A stretch of 64,000 nucleotides of DNA from Rhynochetos jubatus (GCA_027574665.1 CM050650.1:102831086-102895085), one strand, 5' to 3'. Shown: positions 21,466 through 35,900, numbered from the stretch's first letter. A program made the numbers and translations. Notes: generated from the letters alone by a model not told the origin.

Positions 21466-24400
21466 AGGAATGAATAGTAAAATAGATTGGTAGATTTGTT
21501 AGATATGATCATTTTGTAAATTATTATATATTTGCTACATCTAACATGTTCTGCATGTACTACAGAACAGAAATGGGTATCTTAAAATTCTAACAAAAGG
21601 ATAGCTTTTTTTTCCTCTTCTTCCCTTTTCAGACTTTAAGAAAAAATTAGGATTTCATATGGTAAGGTCTCAGTTGTTGGACTGAAGTTCATGTTTGGCA
21701 GCTTTCACTGTTTTATATTTAAGTACTGACTATTTAGTATTTCAAAGCACAGAATATCAACTACTTTTTGTTATAACCTACATTTTTTGTTTGCTTATGT
21801 TTAAAATTTTTGTCCTGATTCTGACAAAAGATGTATGTTTTTCTAAACTTTCAACAATATGAAGTGTCCTAGCAGGAAAATTGTTTTTTACTTTATTCTT
21901 TTCACATCTGCTTGTAATTCTAAACACTATTGGTTTTGTCAGATTATGGTTTGTACTTAAACCTCATTGAGATTCTAACAATAAAGTTTTCATATATTTG
22001 CATATTGAAATGGCTTTTTCAAATATGGTCATTAAATTAAAAGAATTAAGCTTTTTAAGTTGCTTTGTCATAGTGTGACATTGGGTATCCAAACTATATT
22101 AGTAATTTCAGGAATTATTGCCATGTAAATGACTTTCTGTGTAATTAAAATTGGGAAAGAATACCAAGAACAGTAAAAATAGAACAGACATATAAGCAAA
22201 GTCACGAAGTGAGAGTTGCTTTGTGTAAAATAAGTAATATCTTCTAGAGCATTGTCTAATTGAGCACTGGAAGATTTAACACAATACTTATTACTTGAAC
22301 ATTAGAGAGAGCATTTAAATTACTTATTCAGTCTGGTAGCCTCTTCCTAAAAAAAAATCCACCTAATTCTATTACAAAAATATGGTATTTGTAATCAAAT
22401 ATTTAGTTGTGTGTGATATTCCAGACAACAGGAACACCTGGTGGTAGATGGTTAGGGTTTAAAATCAATTTAGACTAATATTAGGAAAGAAGTAATTTGA
22501 CTGTGATAAGGATTAGATTTGGGAACTGGAACTAGAAGACAGGTCTTTTTAAAACTTCCTCAATATTCTTAGTATGAGCTAAATCTGAAGTTAACATTGT
22601 TACTTTTTAAAGTTTTTTAGGATAATCAGGAAACCAGATGCTTAATTTTCTGAAGACTTGAAGTGATAGCCTTTTGGCATCTTACCTACAAGATGTTTGA
22701 AATTATATATATTGTAAATTATGTTTAAATATATCAATTAAAGGCACTGTAATATTGCTCTTAGATATTTAATGGCAGCTACCTGAAAATAAAGTTCATT
22801 TTGCATTTTAAGCTTTTGTATCTAAACTCCACATGGGTAAACACTCACATATATATCATTATTTTACCATGTTTTGTGTGAATATAATCCAGTAATCACC
22901 AAGACGTAAAGGCTTACAAGAAAACAAAAAATCTATTTTCATAGAATGGTTTGAGTATCAGTACATTGAATGGGGAATGGATGCCCTTGAACAGTGATGA
23001 CTAAACAAATTGTTTGAATAATCTCTTATGAATTAGGTGTTCTAAATTCTGTGAAATAAGTTCAAAATGAAACACTCTGTCTGGGAATACTCCAGAGTTC
23101 AGTTGCACAAACGTATTCCAACACTGGGTTCATCAGTCCTGGTGACTAAAGGAAATAAAGGTTGGGAACTGAGTAGCACCAGTTTTAAGTAAACAGAGAA
23201 CATAAGTCTAACATATGTAAACATTCTGTACTTGATCAAAATACAGACGTCTGAATGGCAAACCCCCATCCCTATAAGAACTGAAACCAAGGGAAAGCAG
23301 AGACACCAGTTGTTGTAGCAGTGTCTCCTCTGGTTGCTGTGCCTCATCAGGGTTGTTGTTTTTGCTCAACAAAGTTTCCCATTCCTTTTGGTAGAGAAGG
23401 GAGCACTGCTTTTTGATCTCCCATTCACTATGTTTTGCTATTGCAGCCCATCAAACATAGTAAAAATTTCTCACTTGAGGTGAGTTCACAGAGAAATCAA
23501 TGAGGTGCAAAGAGGTCATAACACCAAATTATTATTATCAGTTCTTATAGAGCAGTCACAACATTCAGAAAATGGGAGGATAAAATAAGATCAATCCATA
23601 AATCTCAAGTTTTATATTTCTTATTCATTGCCTATTTTAATAAGACAAATTAGGTATTCTTAATTCCCAGCTAAAATTTATCTCACCCCATTGCAAGATC
23701 TTTACTTTTTCATTCTTTTGTCAGAGTTGGGCAAAAATGAAATGTGAAATGAGAGGATATTTATTCTTTGTCATTCTGTAGATCAAATCAGCTACGGGAT
23801 AGTCATTGCAGTGTTTACATAATAGTAATTAGTAATATCTTTGGTGCTTCAACAGCTATTTAAGCAATTGAGATGGAATTCTGTTAGGCAAAGGTTTTTA
23901 TATGTAGAAGTCTTTTCTTCTGCAAAAATTTGCAAGGAAGCTGTCTATGAAAAAGAGTGTTAGTAACACAGACTTGCATTCTGGGTTTTAAGCATTTCTG
24001 CAGTATTTAGCATTTCTGGTACAGTTTTAAGATGTCGTATAAATATTGAAGAGAGTTCTTTCTAGACAAGTTTTAAATATTAATCACTTTATTAATTTTT
24101 TTCCGGCTTCAGAGTACATCTCAAGCTTAGTGATTTTGTGTTTATTTTAATCTATGTTCTGAAAAAAGAATTTATATATCAGGTGTATCAGTTGCCCTAT
24201 TTTTCATTAAAAATTGCAGATGAATTGATATTGCGTAGTCATGCCTCTGATATCAAGACAAGAAGGTATCTTTTTCTTCCTCTCATCTGTACTGAATGTC
24301 AGGATACGAAGTAGTGTGTGTGCATCAGACTTTCAGTGCCTTGAAACGGAAACTGCTGTGCCAGTATAAAATATGTAGCATTAAATATTACTTTCATGAT

Positions 24401-26729
24401 AAACTATGGTTTTCTTGTCCTGCAGCAATTTGAGTTACAAAGCACCATTCTTTCTTCTCCCAAGCATTTTGTGGTCAACAAGGTTTAAGAAAAAATCTAG
24501 GTTTTGAGTGCTTCTACTTCCTAAAACATCAAAAACCATTTATTTCCCTCCCAGGAGCTGAATTAATAACCAAAGGTTAAATAAAAAATGTTATTCTCCT
24601 GCCCTCAAGCCCATTTAGATCTCATTTTGGATATCTTTTCCACAGATATGTGAACATTTTCACATATATGATAATGTTGCTACAATCCCCTGGATGTGTA
24701 TATCTCGAAACAAACATTCTGTGCTGTCACCTCCCCCTCCGAAACACATAGTTGGGAAATATTACTCAGATAGGGAGTTTGATCCGAGGAATAAAATTTT
24801 ATTAGGGTTTAAGAAATATCTAATGCACCAGCATTCTTCTGATCATTGGAATTTCAGAACATTTGGTAACGGTCATAACAAAAAGGAAATCTTGAGTCTG
24901 AGGAAAGAATAGCTTGAAGGTCAGACATCAGAGTGCAGTACGGTTAACTGTCCGCCTACAACCCTAACAGACTCAGCACCTATAGACATCTAACAGCCCA
25001 AACAATCAATTTAGTCAGTCCTTCAGTTGAAATCCTTTTATAATCTGCTATGTGGTTGTGTAAATCTCTGATACTGCAGAGGTCTTATACAGCAATAAGT
25101 AGCTATTTCCACAGGACTACAAACTTTTAGACTATTTAAATTTATTTTCTACCTGGGATCAGTACGAACCTCTAAATATAATATTCAGCTTGATACAGTT
25201 TTCAGTTTTTCTAGCAAGTTTTGACCATTCAGTGTTCATTTGGAATTTTTACAGGTCTGAAGATCTTCAGAAATTACTAATCTTTTCCTTAGCCCTTTAT
25301 ATGTGTTCTATTCAAGTCAAGTGATAGAAGAAATTAAAAACCTGGAAATAAGTTAAACGTTTTGTTTTCAGAGTTATTCAGGACACAGTGAGCATGCCTT
25401 TGAGTACAGGACACAGAGCTTCTATGGAGAAAAGTACATTCAAGTTGAGGCAGTATGTTCAGTTTTTCAGAATTTTTTATGCTAGTCCAGCTAGATTCAA
25501 AGTCTACTTCTAGGTACCAAATTAATATTCAGAACCTTTTAAAGTTTATGTAGGACTGGAGGATTTTTCTGTTCTTGAGGTGCCAGCTTCATAAAAGTAT
25601 GGCACTTCATCCTCTCCTTAACATTTTACCCTGCACTCTAAAACTGCCTATTCCAAAGAAGACTGCGTTATAGCACAAGTTGAAGGTTCATCTTTAGATT
25701 GTCCTTCTGAAGTCTGTTCTGCAAACTTAAGAAAATTCTTAGAATGAGGGCATATTAATTGTCAATCCTTCTGAAGGCATAATCCAATTAATTAACTAGA
25801 GCATGAGAACTCTCCTTTTTTAGACATTGTGTACTAGTGAAGTTACAACATTTAACAAAGTTGTTCATCTGTGCTACTTCAGAAAGTCTTATGAATAAAA
25901 TTATCCTAAGCTGCATAGCTGGGACAGCAATTACAATAGTACATTTACTTTATTTCTTTTATTCATCTGAAAATTAAATGTGAACTAAGTTATGTTTACT
26001 TTAATTGATAGCAATGGATGTATCATACTCACCTGTAATAGTGAGCTAACTAGCAATTAGCCAAGAGAAAAAAAATAAAAGTAACTCTTATGTTTTGCTT
26101 TTAATGCTCTATTTCAGAGTGTAACTCACTTTGGAAAAATTCCGACAATGCAAAGTTCATAGGGGGAGGGGGCTTATTTTACTTTTTGTCAAAAAAAACC
26201 CAAAAAAAACCCAAAAAGATGAAACTGGAGATGTCTTACTGCTAACTTTTGACGTGTGATTAGGAAAAAACCACTTCTCTAGGAAAGGAAATTCCTTTTC
26301 CAAAACCAGTGTTACAGGTGAAGAGAAAGATACTTTTGGAAGCTATGACATCAGAAATATTAAAACAAGGTAGAATAGGACCAACAATGTTTAGGACTTT
26401 TAAAGAAAAAATTGGTAAAAGTTTCTTTTGATTGAGCCTAAAAATACATACTTTGACCCAAGGAAAAATCTTCTTTTTTGTTTCGTAAGTGAATGGTTTT
26501 TTCACTTACAAATAACATTGTTTTAAAATGGAAAATATCATATCAAGAGCAACAGACAATTGTTATCAGAAACTGTCAAAATAAAATATTCTATAATTTA
26601 CAGGTGTAGTTAATAATTTTAACTACATAGTATTCTTAGCCGTAATATAAAATACTGTTAATCTCTCATAGTTAATTTTAATTTTTATTGCTATTATTAA
26701 CACATTAGAGTGTAACTTCCTTCATAAAC
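21466..26729. other. Long AT-rich non-coding stretch
   Basis: No recognised interspersed repeat. An A8C3 tandem lies at 26191-26217. A 33-base open segment (23447-23479) is bracketed by a strong TTTTGCTATTGCAG acceptor and a GAG|GTGAGT donor, which is of possible interest as a microexon but unsupported. Confidence 0.5.
26191..26217. repeat. (AAAAAAAACCC)n short tandem
   Basis: Two perfect 11-base units of eight As and three Cs plus five further As. Similar A/C-rich (or T/G-rich) tracts occur at about 6750-6800, 11532-11583, 46577-46686 and 55530-55573. Confidence 0.8.
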
Positions 26730-27440
26730 AGGAGCATCTCTGATTAAAAACCAAGTCAAGAACTAAACCCAAAATTCTGAGACCCCAGGGAAAATATTCT
26801 GTGCTATGTCCTGGGCTGGTTATTCCAGAAGGGGAAGATTGTTGTGCCCAGAGTGAGATTAAGATACAAAGGAGGTCAGATGCTGCTAACTGAGGAGTTT
26901 CTTTTTGTTGTAAGAAAATAACAATAGGAGACAGAGAAAATAGAAAAAGGGGAAAATTTAGTAAGCAGTCAGGATAGAATTGCAAGAGATAGTCACCACC
27001 ATGGATCCAGCGGCATTCGATTGGTCTATAGTCTTGTAGTGTTCAATGGGGAAGATCCCTGCCATGGTTTGATCCCACAGTCTTTCATAGGGTATTTTTT
27101 GCTGATTCCTGCCTCCTGTGCATGCTCTCAGGCTAGGCAGCTGATCCCGTGGGGTGCATAGGACCACTACGTGACCACTTGCATACTTTCGCAGTCTTGG
27201 GGGTCCTCTGTGTCTGGACCTCCTATAAAGCGATGTGATTGTTCTTTGTCCTTGGTCAGAACTGGTTTCTGGAGGCTATTTGCTTCTTATCTGTTCAGTA
27301 GGCCATTTGGCCCTTATCTATTCAGGCCTTCAGGCAATCTCTGCTCCACCAAGCCACCAAAAACCAAGCCACCAGGAAGTTTCACAACTTTGTCAGGAAG
27401 CTTTGAGACAGTCAGCTCAAGATAAGGTCTCTCACAATGA
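26730..27440. mobile_element. Possible LTR or other retroviral relic, unassigned
   Basis: About 700 bases of visibly higher G+C than the surrounding DNA. The block contains a BamHI-like GGATCC, CpG dinucleotides (AGCGG, ACTACGTGACC, TTTCGCAG) and a CCTATAAAGCG TATA-type box at about 27222-27232 on the plus strand. A short doubled CCAAGCCACCA motif lies near 27350-27380. The minus-strand order (TGGTGGTGACTATCTCTTGC followed by pyrimidine-rich sequence) resembles the end of some avian retroviral LTRs. Edges and orientation are not clear, and short open frames (e.g. 27171-27425) show no domain. It could equally be an unrelated repeat or a regulatory GC-richer island. Confidence 0.3.
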
Positions 27441-30400
27441 TTTTGAGTTACCTATGTATAGAAGGGACCAGGAGAACGAGGAGTTTCCATTGATTAAAAA
27501 GACATTTTGTTGAACCCTCCCTCCATTTTTTGTGTCAAGATCAGAGCTGTTGCTGATACCTGTCCTTTAAAATCACCTTTTGCTAAAACTAGTACCCTTT
27601 TGTAGTGAAGAAAACAGTTTAGATATGAGTATGACTTTTGTCTATAGTGATTTTTTCTTCCATAAGCTGGGGTGGTGATGTGATTAAAGCTTTTCACATA
27701 TTCATACTAAAGACAAAGTAATTATTTTACAGTAATAACGAAATATGAAAATATATTCCTTTAATGTGATATCTTTGTTTTACATCTGAAAGATCGTTTA
27801 TAGGATCATTTTAAGAGACCCTTTAAAAATTGGTTTTTTTCAGGTTTCAATTGACTCATTTTTAAAACTGTCTTAACATTTCTTTTTTGTTATTTCTGCA
27901 TATTTATCTTTCTCAGGTGCATAGTACAGAGAGAGGAGGAAAGATGAGGGATGCTACCAACATCAGCTATTTTACCTTTGATGTTGGTTCACTTTGTAGC
28001 CCTATGGGCATCATTTATCTTCTATAACCCACATGTACAAGTAACATTACACAAACATACGAATACCTTTTATACTGGTGCTGTTAAAATTATTGAGGAT
28101 GCTTTGCTTTGGGTATTGGATATCTATCAGACTTTGGCAAATATTCGCCCACACCTTTATATTTCTATTTAGCAAAGAAGCATATGATGTCTACCCAGAA
28201 AGGCATGATTTAAAGAACATGCTTGTAAAATTAAATGTCCATTACAGTTTTGACCTTGATCAAGGAAATTACAATTAAGGAAGCAAATTATTCTCTAGTT
28301 ACAACACAACAACTCTATATATTTTTATTATACTGCTTTAGAACATTCCAGTATCAGTAACCTAATTTCTTTGGAGTATCAATGATACATTCTTCCTTAA
28401 AATAATGGAGTCATCAATTAGTCATAGAAATAATACAACCCTCTTCTCCAAAAAGTGAGGATATTATTTTCTTTAGTAATGAGTACTGTCTGCTTTTGAT
28501 CCAGTGGAAAAGAAACATAAAGCTTGATTGAATTAGAGTCTGTTCATAGGGTTCTCCTAGGATACAGAGTAACTGTGTGCCATACAGTTCATTGTACTTA
28601 ATGTTTTAACTTTCGCTATTCACTGCACTCTGACAGTTAGACAACTTTTTTAAGAGTATGTTGACCTTTTCAATAATATATATTTATATCACAATAATGT
28701 GCATGGATATAAGTGGAGTTTAGGACTCCAGTAATTTCCTTACAAACATAGTCAAAAACATAGCTCCCAAAATGAAGACCTGACAGAAATTCACAAATTA
28801 CTGGCCAACACAGTAATAAGTGAATGAAATTTAATTAACTGTGATAGATATATGAGGACAGATTAGATGATAGAATAGTCCTTCTAGATTTAAACTTTCT
28901 TAATCTCTGAGGTTACATGGTAGGAATTATTTGCACTACTATTTCTGTGTTCCAAATATGGTAACCTTGTTATCTGTGACCCAAACTTCATTATTAGGTG
29001 GCTGATGTCTTACAATCTTCTTGATTGTAAGACATCATACACCATGTATGTTTTAAGTGATAAAGCACTTCTATCAAAGTAATCCATGTCTGAATATTAA
29101 TTAGAATGTCTGTTGAGGTTTTGTTTCTTATCTCAGAATGAATTAATGATTCTTATGACCATTTTCTTTAAAGAAACAGGTTTGCATTAGCATATTAATA
29201 CCATCTACCAACACACGTTTAGAAACACTCAGCCAAAAATGTGGACAGAAGCAAATCAACTTAAATATTAGAGAGTAAAATTTAAAATCTATATTTATTA
29301 CAGCATTACATGTTGTGCTTATAGAGACCCAATGTTATTTCAAAGTGAAAGAAAAGGCAAGTCTTATTTTCTAAAGCAATGGTATAAATACTACATAATG
29401 CAGTTGAAGGGGAAATCTATAACGCAGGTCAAAATCTAAATTTAAGTCTGATATTTTCTTTAGTTCAAGTCACGGTTTCCTGGGACCCATGATGTTGCTC
29501 TGTTTCTAACTTCCCTCTGTACAAATGCAAGAATAAATCACTTTATTGTCATTTTCTACCATTTCCTACAGAGCTGACATATTTTCTACCTAAGAGTGAA
29601 AAACTATTAGTTTCTATTTTGAACATGAACACATGTGACATGTCAGTGGGAAAAATTATAGGCCTCACTGAAAAATAAGATATTAGCATAATAAGGTATT
29701 GCACTCATGCAACCAACAATGCCAAAATATTTTTCATATATTTTCATGTTCTCAAGTATTAAAAATACAAACTAACATATGTGGCAGCTTCTGAGAAATG
29801 AGGTAAAAGCCAGGATAAAACCAAGCACCAAATAATTTGTGAAATTTCAGTTAAGGAAAAGATAGGCAAACAGTAAAATTTATAAAATATTAACTCTAGA
29901 ATTGCATACTCTTGGTCTTTTTCAAGCTAAAAGGAATGAGCAATAAAAAATTACTTTTCCTGGAAATGGTCCTAAAAGTTAGATTAAAATAAAAAGGAAG
30001 GGTTAGTCCATGTTTTCTGTGCCAGATTAAGCTGAATTGTCTTTGATTTGAGAAAAACAAATACATGTAAAAGAACAATTCTTGTGATATTACTTGTTAC
30101 TAAATCACACTGTAATTTGCCTGTGTGTATATATATGTATGAAGAAAATTTCTATTACAGTTTAAATCAAATCTAAGATAATCCAAATGAAACTGGGATG
30201 TACATTTACTGATTTAGGCAAAATCCAGACAGAGTCTGCATTGATGATTGGAAATACAAAAAAGGCTGAATGTCCATTTGGGACTGCTGAGAGTAATTAT
30301 CTTCAGATAAACTGGCTATTTACTATTTTGAAGTGGAGTGGAATGTCAATATATTTATCAGTGTTTCTTCCAGACGAAAAATATTTTGGACAAAGACAGG

Positions 30401-32294
30401 AGATAAAAATGTCATATTGTTTACTCCAAGATGTATGTTTTGCATTTTTATTCTGTACATCTCCTTCTATAGGCTTTGCTTTCTTCATCTGTCATCTCAC
30501 ACAAGAAATACCAACAAACTTACTGTACATATAAAATCTTTCTCATTCGGTATATTTGATAGTAATATCTTTTTCTCTCAGGGTACAACAAATCTATCAT
30601 TGTCACAGAAATTACAAGGAATTCTATAAACTATCTTATCTAATATACATCCAAATATCCTAAATCGAATTAGAATGTGAATTTATTTCAGTAGATCAAT
30701 ATATTGAACTTGAAAATCTGTCATATATAAGTAGCAGGTAGTTCTGAGTGAACAGAAAGAACAAGATCTGAAGATTACAAGGTCAAAGACAGCTTCCACT
30801 AAGACACAATTCACTGATCTACTGATTTGGTGACACAAAAATTAGATGGTAGTCATTACTGGTTGATTCCTGCTTAGACAGTATTTGTCTGTCAGTAGGT
30901 CTTACTCAAATGGTGTCCAAACATAATCCAGAGTACACTTGGATTTATTTCAATAAATTTTGGATTGGGCCCCAAAAGACATAAATTCACTCTGTCAGAT
31001 ACACTGCTCAATAACCACTGCTTTCATTCCCCTTTACACTACAATAATATGCTTCAGAGTTGATAATAACAGCAGCTAATACAGCAAAACATGCCTAAGA
31101 TATAACAAAAGAGATGTGGCCTTTTTCAACAGTTTTCTGTAGTAATTTCTTACACCCTTTGTGTCATTTGTTATGACTAATTGTAAGGGTGATAGGGAAA
31201 GAAGGGTTAAGGTTAGTGACATCTCAGATCCTGTATTTGTTGCTACTGAGGAGAATGTAACTTGTGAAGAAGTCAGATTCTCTTTTAATGACTACTGGAT
31301 CATTACTGAGATAATTAATTTTGGAGAAAAAGAAAGAATTCTGTGAACATGTATCAGAAAGAGGAAAAGATGCAACTTCTCACAATAGACCATTCAAGTC
31401 TGTATTTTGCTTCTAGATCTTTGTAAAATATATTCATTTCCACTAATGTAAACTGGTAGATAATTTTCAATTTTCATGTCTGATTAAAACCATGGCAGCC
31501 ATCATTTTGTCAGACTTTATCCACAGGGAAGTAATTAGGGCTTTCTGAGAGCATCAGGACAGTTCTGTCATCTCTTAAGCTCATATTTAACTATTTATCA
31601 AATACTCTACTAAGCAAAGAAAAAGAAAAAGCACCAAAACAGTGTTACTGAGCATAGTTTCTTCTTCCACTCATGCAAGCTCCTGAAATCCTGCCTTTAA
31701 TCTTTCTGTGTTGTAATGGAGACCCACCAGGATTAGACAAATGAGTAAAATAAGACACATTTAAAAACTAGTAAAGAAAGTTTTCCAAGTATGTGTGCTT
31801 TGCCATAAACTGACGCAATAACTCATTTTAGGAAAAAAATTGTCTGATTTCAGAGCATACTGCAGTCACATATATTCCCTCAGTGCATTTTGGAGGGACA
31901 GATCCACAGAGCAGTTGTGGAATAAAGCACCTAAAACCAGTAAATTTGTCTGAAAGGGTTTGCTTATGATTGCAATTCAATAGACTGTAACATTATGACA
32001 ATGACTGACAACCTCAGTATTTATGTGACGTCTGTTCCAGAAAAGACACCACAAAATTCCGTATCAGGAATATATCCATTTGTCAGCTTTGAGTTATTTC
32101 CTTATTCTTGTTCATGTGCATGTATACTTAAACATGTGGATTAATTTCCAAATATACATCTAAGTTCAGCAAGGAAGGAAAATAATATTACCACCTCACT
32201 TGGTTTGTCATGCCAAAACAGAAAATGACAGGCAGTGCTGCTATCATCATCAAACAACAATACCTTACCTTAATATGGCCAGAACAAGGCGAAC
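27441..32294. other. Long AT-rich non-coding stretch
   Basis: No interspersed repeat recognised. It contains the perfect hairpin at 29003-29037. It also contains a strong acceptor-like pyrimidine tract ending CTTTCTCAG at 27916, followed by a 36-codon open frame to a TAA at about 28027. Confidence 0.5.
29003..29037. repeat. Perfect inverted repeat (15-bp arms, 5-base loop)
   Basis: TGATGTCTTACAATC at 29003-29017 is followed by the loop TTCTT and then its exact reverse complement at 29023-29037. The stem is too short for a typical microRNA precursor, and the flanks do not extend it. It could be a cruciform-forming palindrome or the relic of a short inverted-repeat transposon. Confidence 0.9.
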
Positions 32295-32988
32295 ATGTAG
32301 GGCAGAGAATGGATTGAGAGCAGCCCTGAGGAGAAGGACTTGGGGGTAACAGTGGATGAAAAGCTGGATATGAACCAGCAGTATGCGCCAGCAGCCCAGA
32401 AAACCAACCATACCCTGGGCTTTATCCAGAGAAGTGTGGTGATTCTCCACCTCTGCTCTCGTGAGATCCCACCTGCAGTACTGTTTCCAGCTCTAGGGTC
32501 CCCAACATAAGAAGGGTATCCACTGGTCTGGTGAGCCCAGAGGAGGGCCACAAAGATACTCAGAGGGCTGGAGCACCTCTCCTATGGGGACAGGCTGAGA
32601 GAGTTCAGCTTTTTCCGCCTGGACAAGAGAAGCCTCCAGAGAGAACTTACAGCACCTGCCAGTAGCTGAAGGGGCCTACATGAAAGATGGAGGGGAACAT
32701 TTTACAAGGGCCTGTAGTGACAGGACAAGGGATAAAGGTTTTAAATTGAAAGCAGAGAGATTTAGATTGGATATCAGGAAAAAGTTCTTCATGGAGAGGG
32801 TGGTGAGGCACTGGAACAGGTTGCCCAGAGAAGTTGTGGATGCCACCTCCCTCAATGTCTTCAGGGCCAGGCTGGATGAGGCTTTGAGCAACCTGGTCTA
32901 GTGGAGGGTGTCCTGCCCATGGCAGGGGAGTTGGAATTAGATGATCTTTAAGCTCCCTTCCAACCCAAACCATTCTATGATTATATGA
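32295..32988 (+). mobile_element. CR1 LINE, 5'-truncated
   Basis: Plus-strand copy. It starts near the segment encoding the [15 protein letters not shown] block (GAGAAGGACTTGGGGGTAAC), continues through the CR1 connection region, and reaches the ORF2 tail. The tail is open at 32680-32901 ([20 protein letters not shown] … [12 protein letters not shown]). It ends with CATTCTATGATTATATGAAC. The upstream part is interrupted by frameshifts. This is one of the best preserved CR1 tails in the window. The antisense frames at the same place (32265-33000) are shadows. Confidence 0.95.
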
Positions 32989-35900
32989 ACATATTAGCAC
33001 AATATCTACAAAATAATTCTTGTTTCAGTTTTCAAAACTGAAATAATTATAATAAATTGTTAGCTTATTAGCAATTTATAAAGGTTCAGTTGGACCACGC
33101 TACTACCAAAATACTGCTTAGCTGGCTTGCTTATTCTTACAGTAATTCCATGGATTACAGTTACACAAATGATGAATTTGCTCTACAATAGCAAAGGTAG
33201 GTGGCTGTATTTTTATAAGGTGTTGACCTATTTCTCTATTACATCCCAAGAGTTTATTTAGTATTAAACAGGGCAGGAATGAAGCTAGCAGTCAGAAAAT
33301 GTGCTGAAGGATATTCCTTTCATACCAAAACTCTGTAGGCCATCCCTTTGTTAGTTATGTTTATTGTCTTCAGGTAGAGCTGTAGCCTCAGATGTTGTCA
33401 CTTTGTCTGCAAATGGCTGAAATGACAAGGCTGATGTTTTCCACCTGTAGGTAGAGAAGATGTTGCAAACATTTGTCCTGGATCCAGTCAATACTTCTGC
33501 AGTCCTTAACAGGACTTAATGTACTCAGCCTGAGACTACAGCTACAAGTAAACTGCAGAAAAATGCCATTAATTCACAGTAAGTTGAATTACTCTTACAC
33601 AATGTCAAGGTCAGTGACTAAGATGCATGGAGGTGTTACTTCCTTCTTTTCTCGCAGGGGTGTATTTTGCAGTTGCTTGAAATGCTAGTCCAGATTGCTG
33701 GATAGCAGACTCCTTTTTATTAAGTATGTATTGGCAACATGCATGATAAGCCTGGCAAGATGCTTCCCTCCAGGACTTGAAAAACATTGTGTACTCAAGG
33801 GGAATGATAACAGCTCCTTTGAAAATTAGTAATGATTTATCATAATGTAAACAACAAATAATCAAAATATCAGGGTCTGTTTATCACCTGGAGACTGGAA
33901 CAAACCCACCCAGTTCAATATTTTCCACTTGGATCTGTAGGGCAAATTGGTCTCCTGTACTTTCTCTGTACAATGTGGTCCTTCTGTGATCTTATTTCTT
34001 AATTACAGCTAGCAATTAATCCATCACCTTGTAAAAGTAGGAGTGTTAATCCTGTTATTAGATTTTAGGATGAACATGTGGAAATAGTTTCTTAGTCAGG
34101 CTAACAAAATAACATGCACTTTTGTTTATATCTTTGAATTTCTTGGATTCCAAATTATCTTGTCCTTTGTTTCTCTTTATCGGTATTTTTTTTCCACATA
34201 TAGTCAGGCATACAGCTATGCTTAAGAAACTGAGGAAAATATAATGTTTTTATTGCCAATCTCACAAAACTGTTCACATGGTTAGCACAAAGCCTTTGCT
34301 TTCTTTATTAAACTATCATTATCTTGACCCAAGAGTCTTCTTGTTTTCCTTTTATTTTTCTCCCTGTCTTATAGGAGAGGGTAGCTGGTAAGAGGCTTGT
34401 GCGGTTCCTGAGAACCTGGTCGTGAGAACCTGACCTGTCCAGCTGGTCTGCAACAATCACATTCAGATAGTAAGATCATATTAATTTCACCAAAAATCAT
34501 TCACTTTCTGAGAAAGAAGACAGTTGAGACTTTTATTTTTTAAAAAAAAAAAAAAAAAAAGGAAAAGTAGCTGCTCAAAGGGCTTTATCCTACCTGAGAA
34601 AAGGGTTTAACTTTATAGATCAAAGTAGTCCCTTTTGAAGATAATGTTTGCTGGAACTGAGCATATGTCATGTTATTCATGACAGGCATAATAACTCTTG
34701 ACCTCACTTGCTACTTACTCCATTGCCAGTTTTTCTAAAAGATTGCAAATGCTCTTTCAAATGGCATAGCTATTTATTAAAATACACAGCATTTAACAGG
34801 GCAAGATTCAGTTAGTGGTGTTCAAAATTAGTAGACCATGAAAATCTAAGTATTTTTAACTACAGATAATTCAAGAAGGAATTGTTTGGTTTGCTACATC
34901 CCTACAAATAAAAGAGTTTCCCTGTTCATTCCAGGAAAAAATAAATAACAAAAACACACACACACAAACAAACTAATCAACCAATACAACTTATACAGTA
35001 TAGTGATAAATTTTTTCACGTTTCATGGAATCTCAGTGGTATTCCAGAGTTCATATTTTCTTTGCCAGAGATTATGCCTTCCTGGCATACATCATACTAT
35101 AAACAGAATATGTCACTAAAAAAGAATACTAATGCATGTTTAAAAGGAGTAAGTTCTTAAGGCAGGGCTATTCTATTCATAAGGCATAATACACACTTCC
35201 TCATGTGAGCCTCACATACTATTGCAGGCTGAAAGTCTCCATGATGTTCATCACAAGCCAGTGCACGAGTCAATAACCTCTTACTGAAACATACAGTGTT
35301 GCTGCAGTCAATTCCTACTTGTGTTTTACAGCATTTTCTTGAAAACTTAAGGCTCTTTTCTTGACATTGTCACAATAATTATAGCTTTATTTTTAAAACA
35401 TCATCAAATTACATTTTTCAAGTTCATATACACCATATAGATCCTTTACCATTTATTATTTTACACTTTAATCTATTTATTTCTATCATTCCTTATTACA
35501 AACAAGTTTCATCATAGTCTCATACATTTATGGCTTGGATACCTGTAGAAGCTGGGAAAATATGAATGGGTCAGCTTGCCTTTAAATACTGAACAAGATG
35601 TGCTAAAATGGTTTGAAATATTAGGTTTTTGTCCTATCAATGCTTATAGAGAGAATCTTTCAGAAAAACAATCAAAGAGAATGATACTATTTTTAGACCT
35701 ATTCAATGAATTTTTCAGAGCAGAAAATAATTAAAGGATTCAAAAGAAATAAAAATAAAATCTTCTGTGTGCTCCACAGTTGCTTTTTGACATGAAGTAC
35801 AATGACATGATGCTTCCCCCTCCTGGAATCTAATAAAATTTGCCAGTAATTAGTCAATAGCCAATAACCGAATTGAATGCAATTGCCTTTTAATCTTCCT

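Noticed and set aside
22940..22958. CATAGAATGGTTTGAG, similar to the CR1 3' end
   Set aside because: Similarity lasts under 20 bases and does not continue into the adjoining CR1 sequence.
32647..33000. 117-codon minus-strand open frame
   Set aside because: Antisense shadow of the plus-strand CR1 at 32295-32988.
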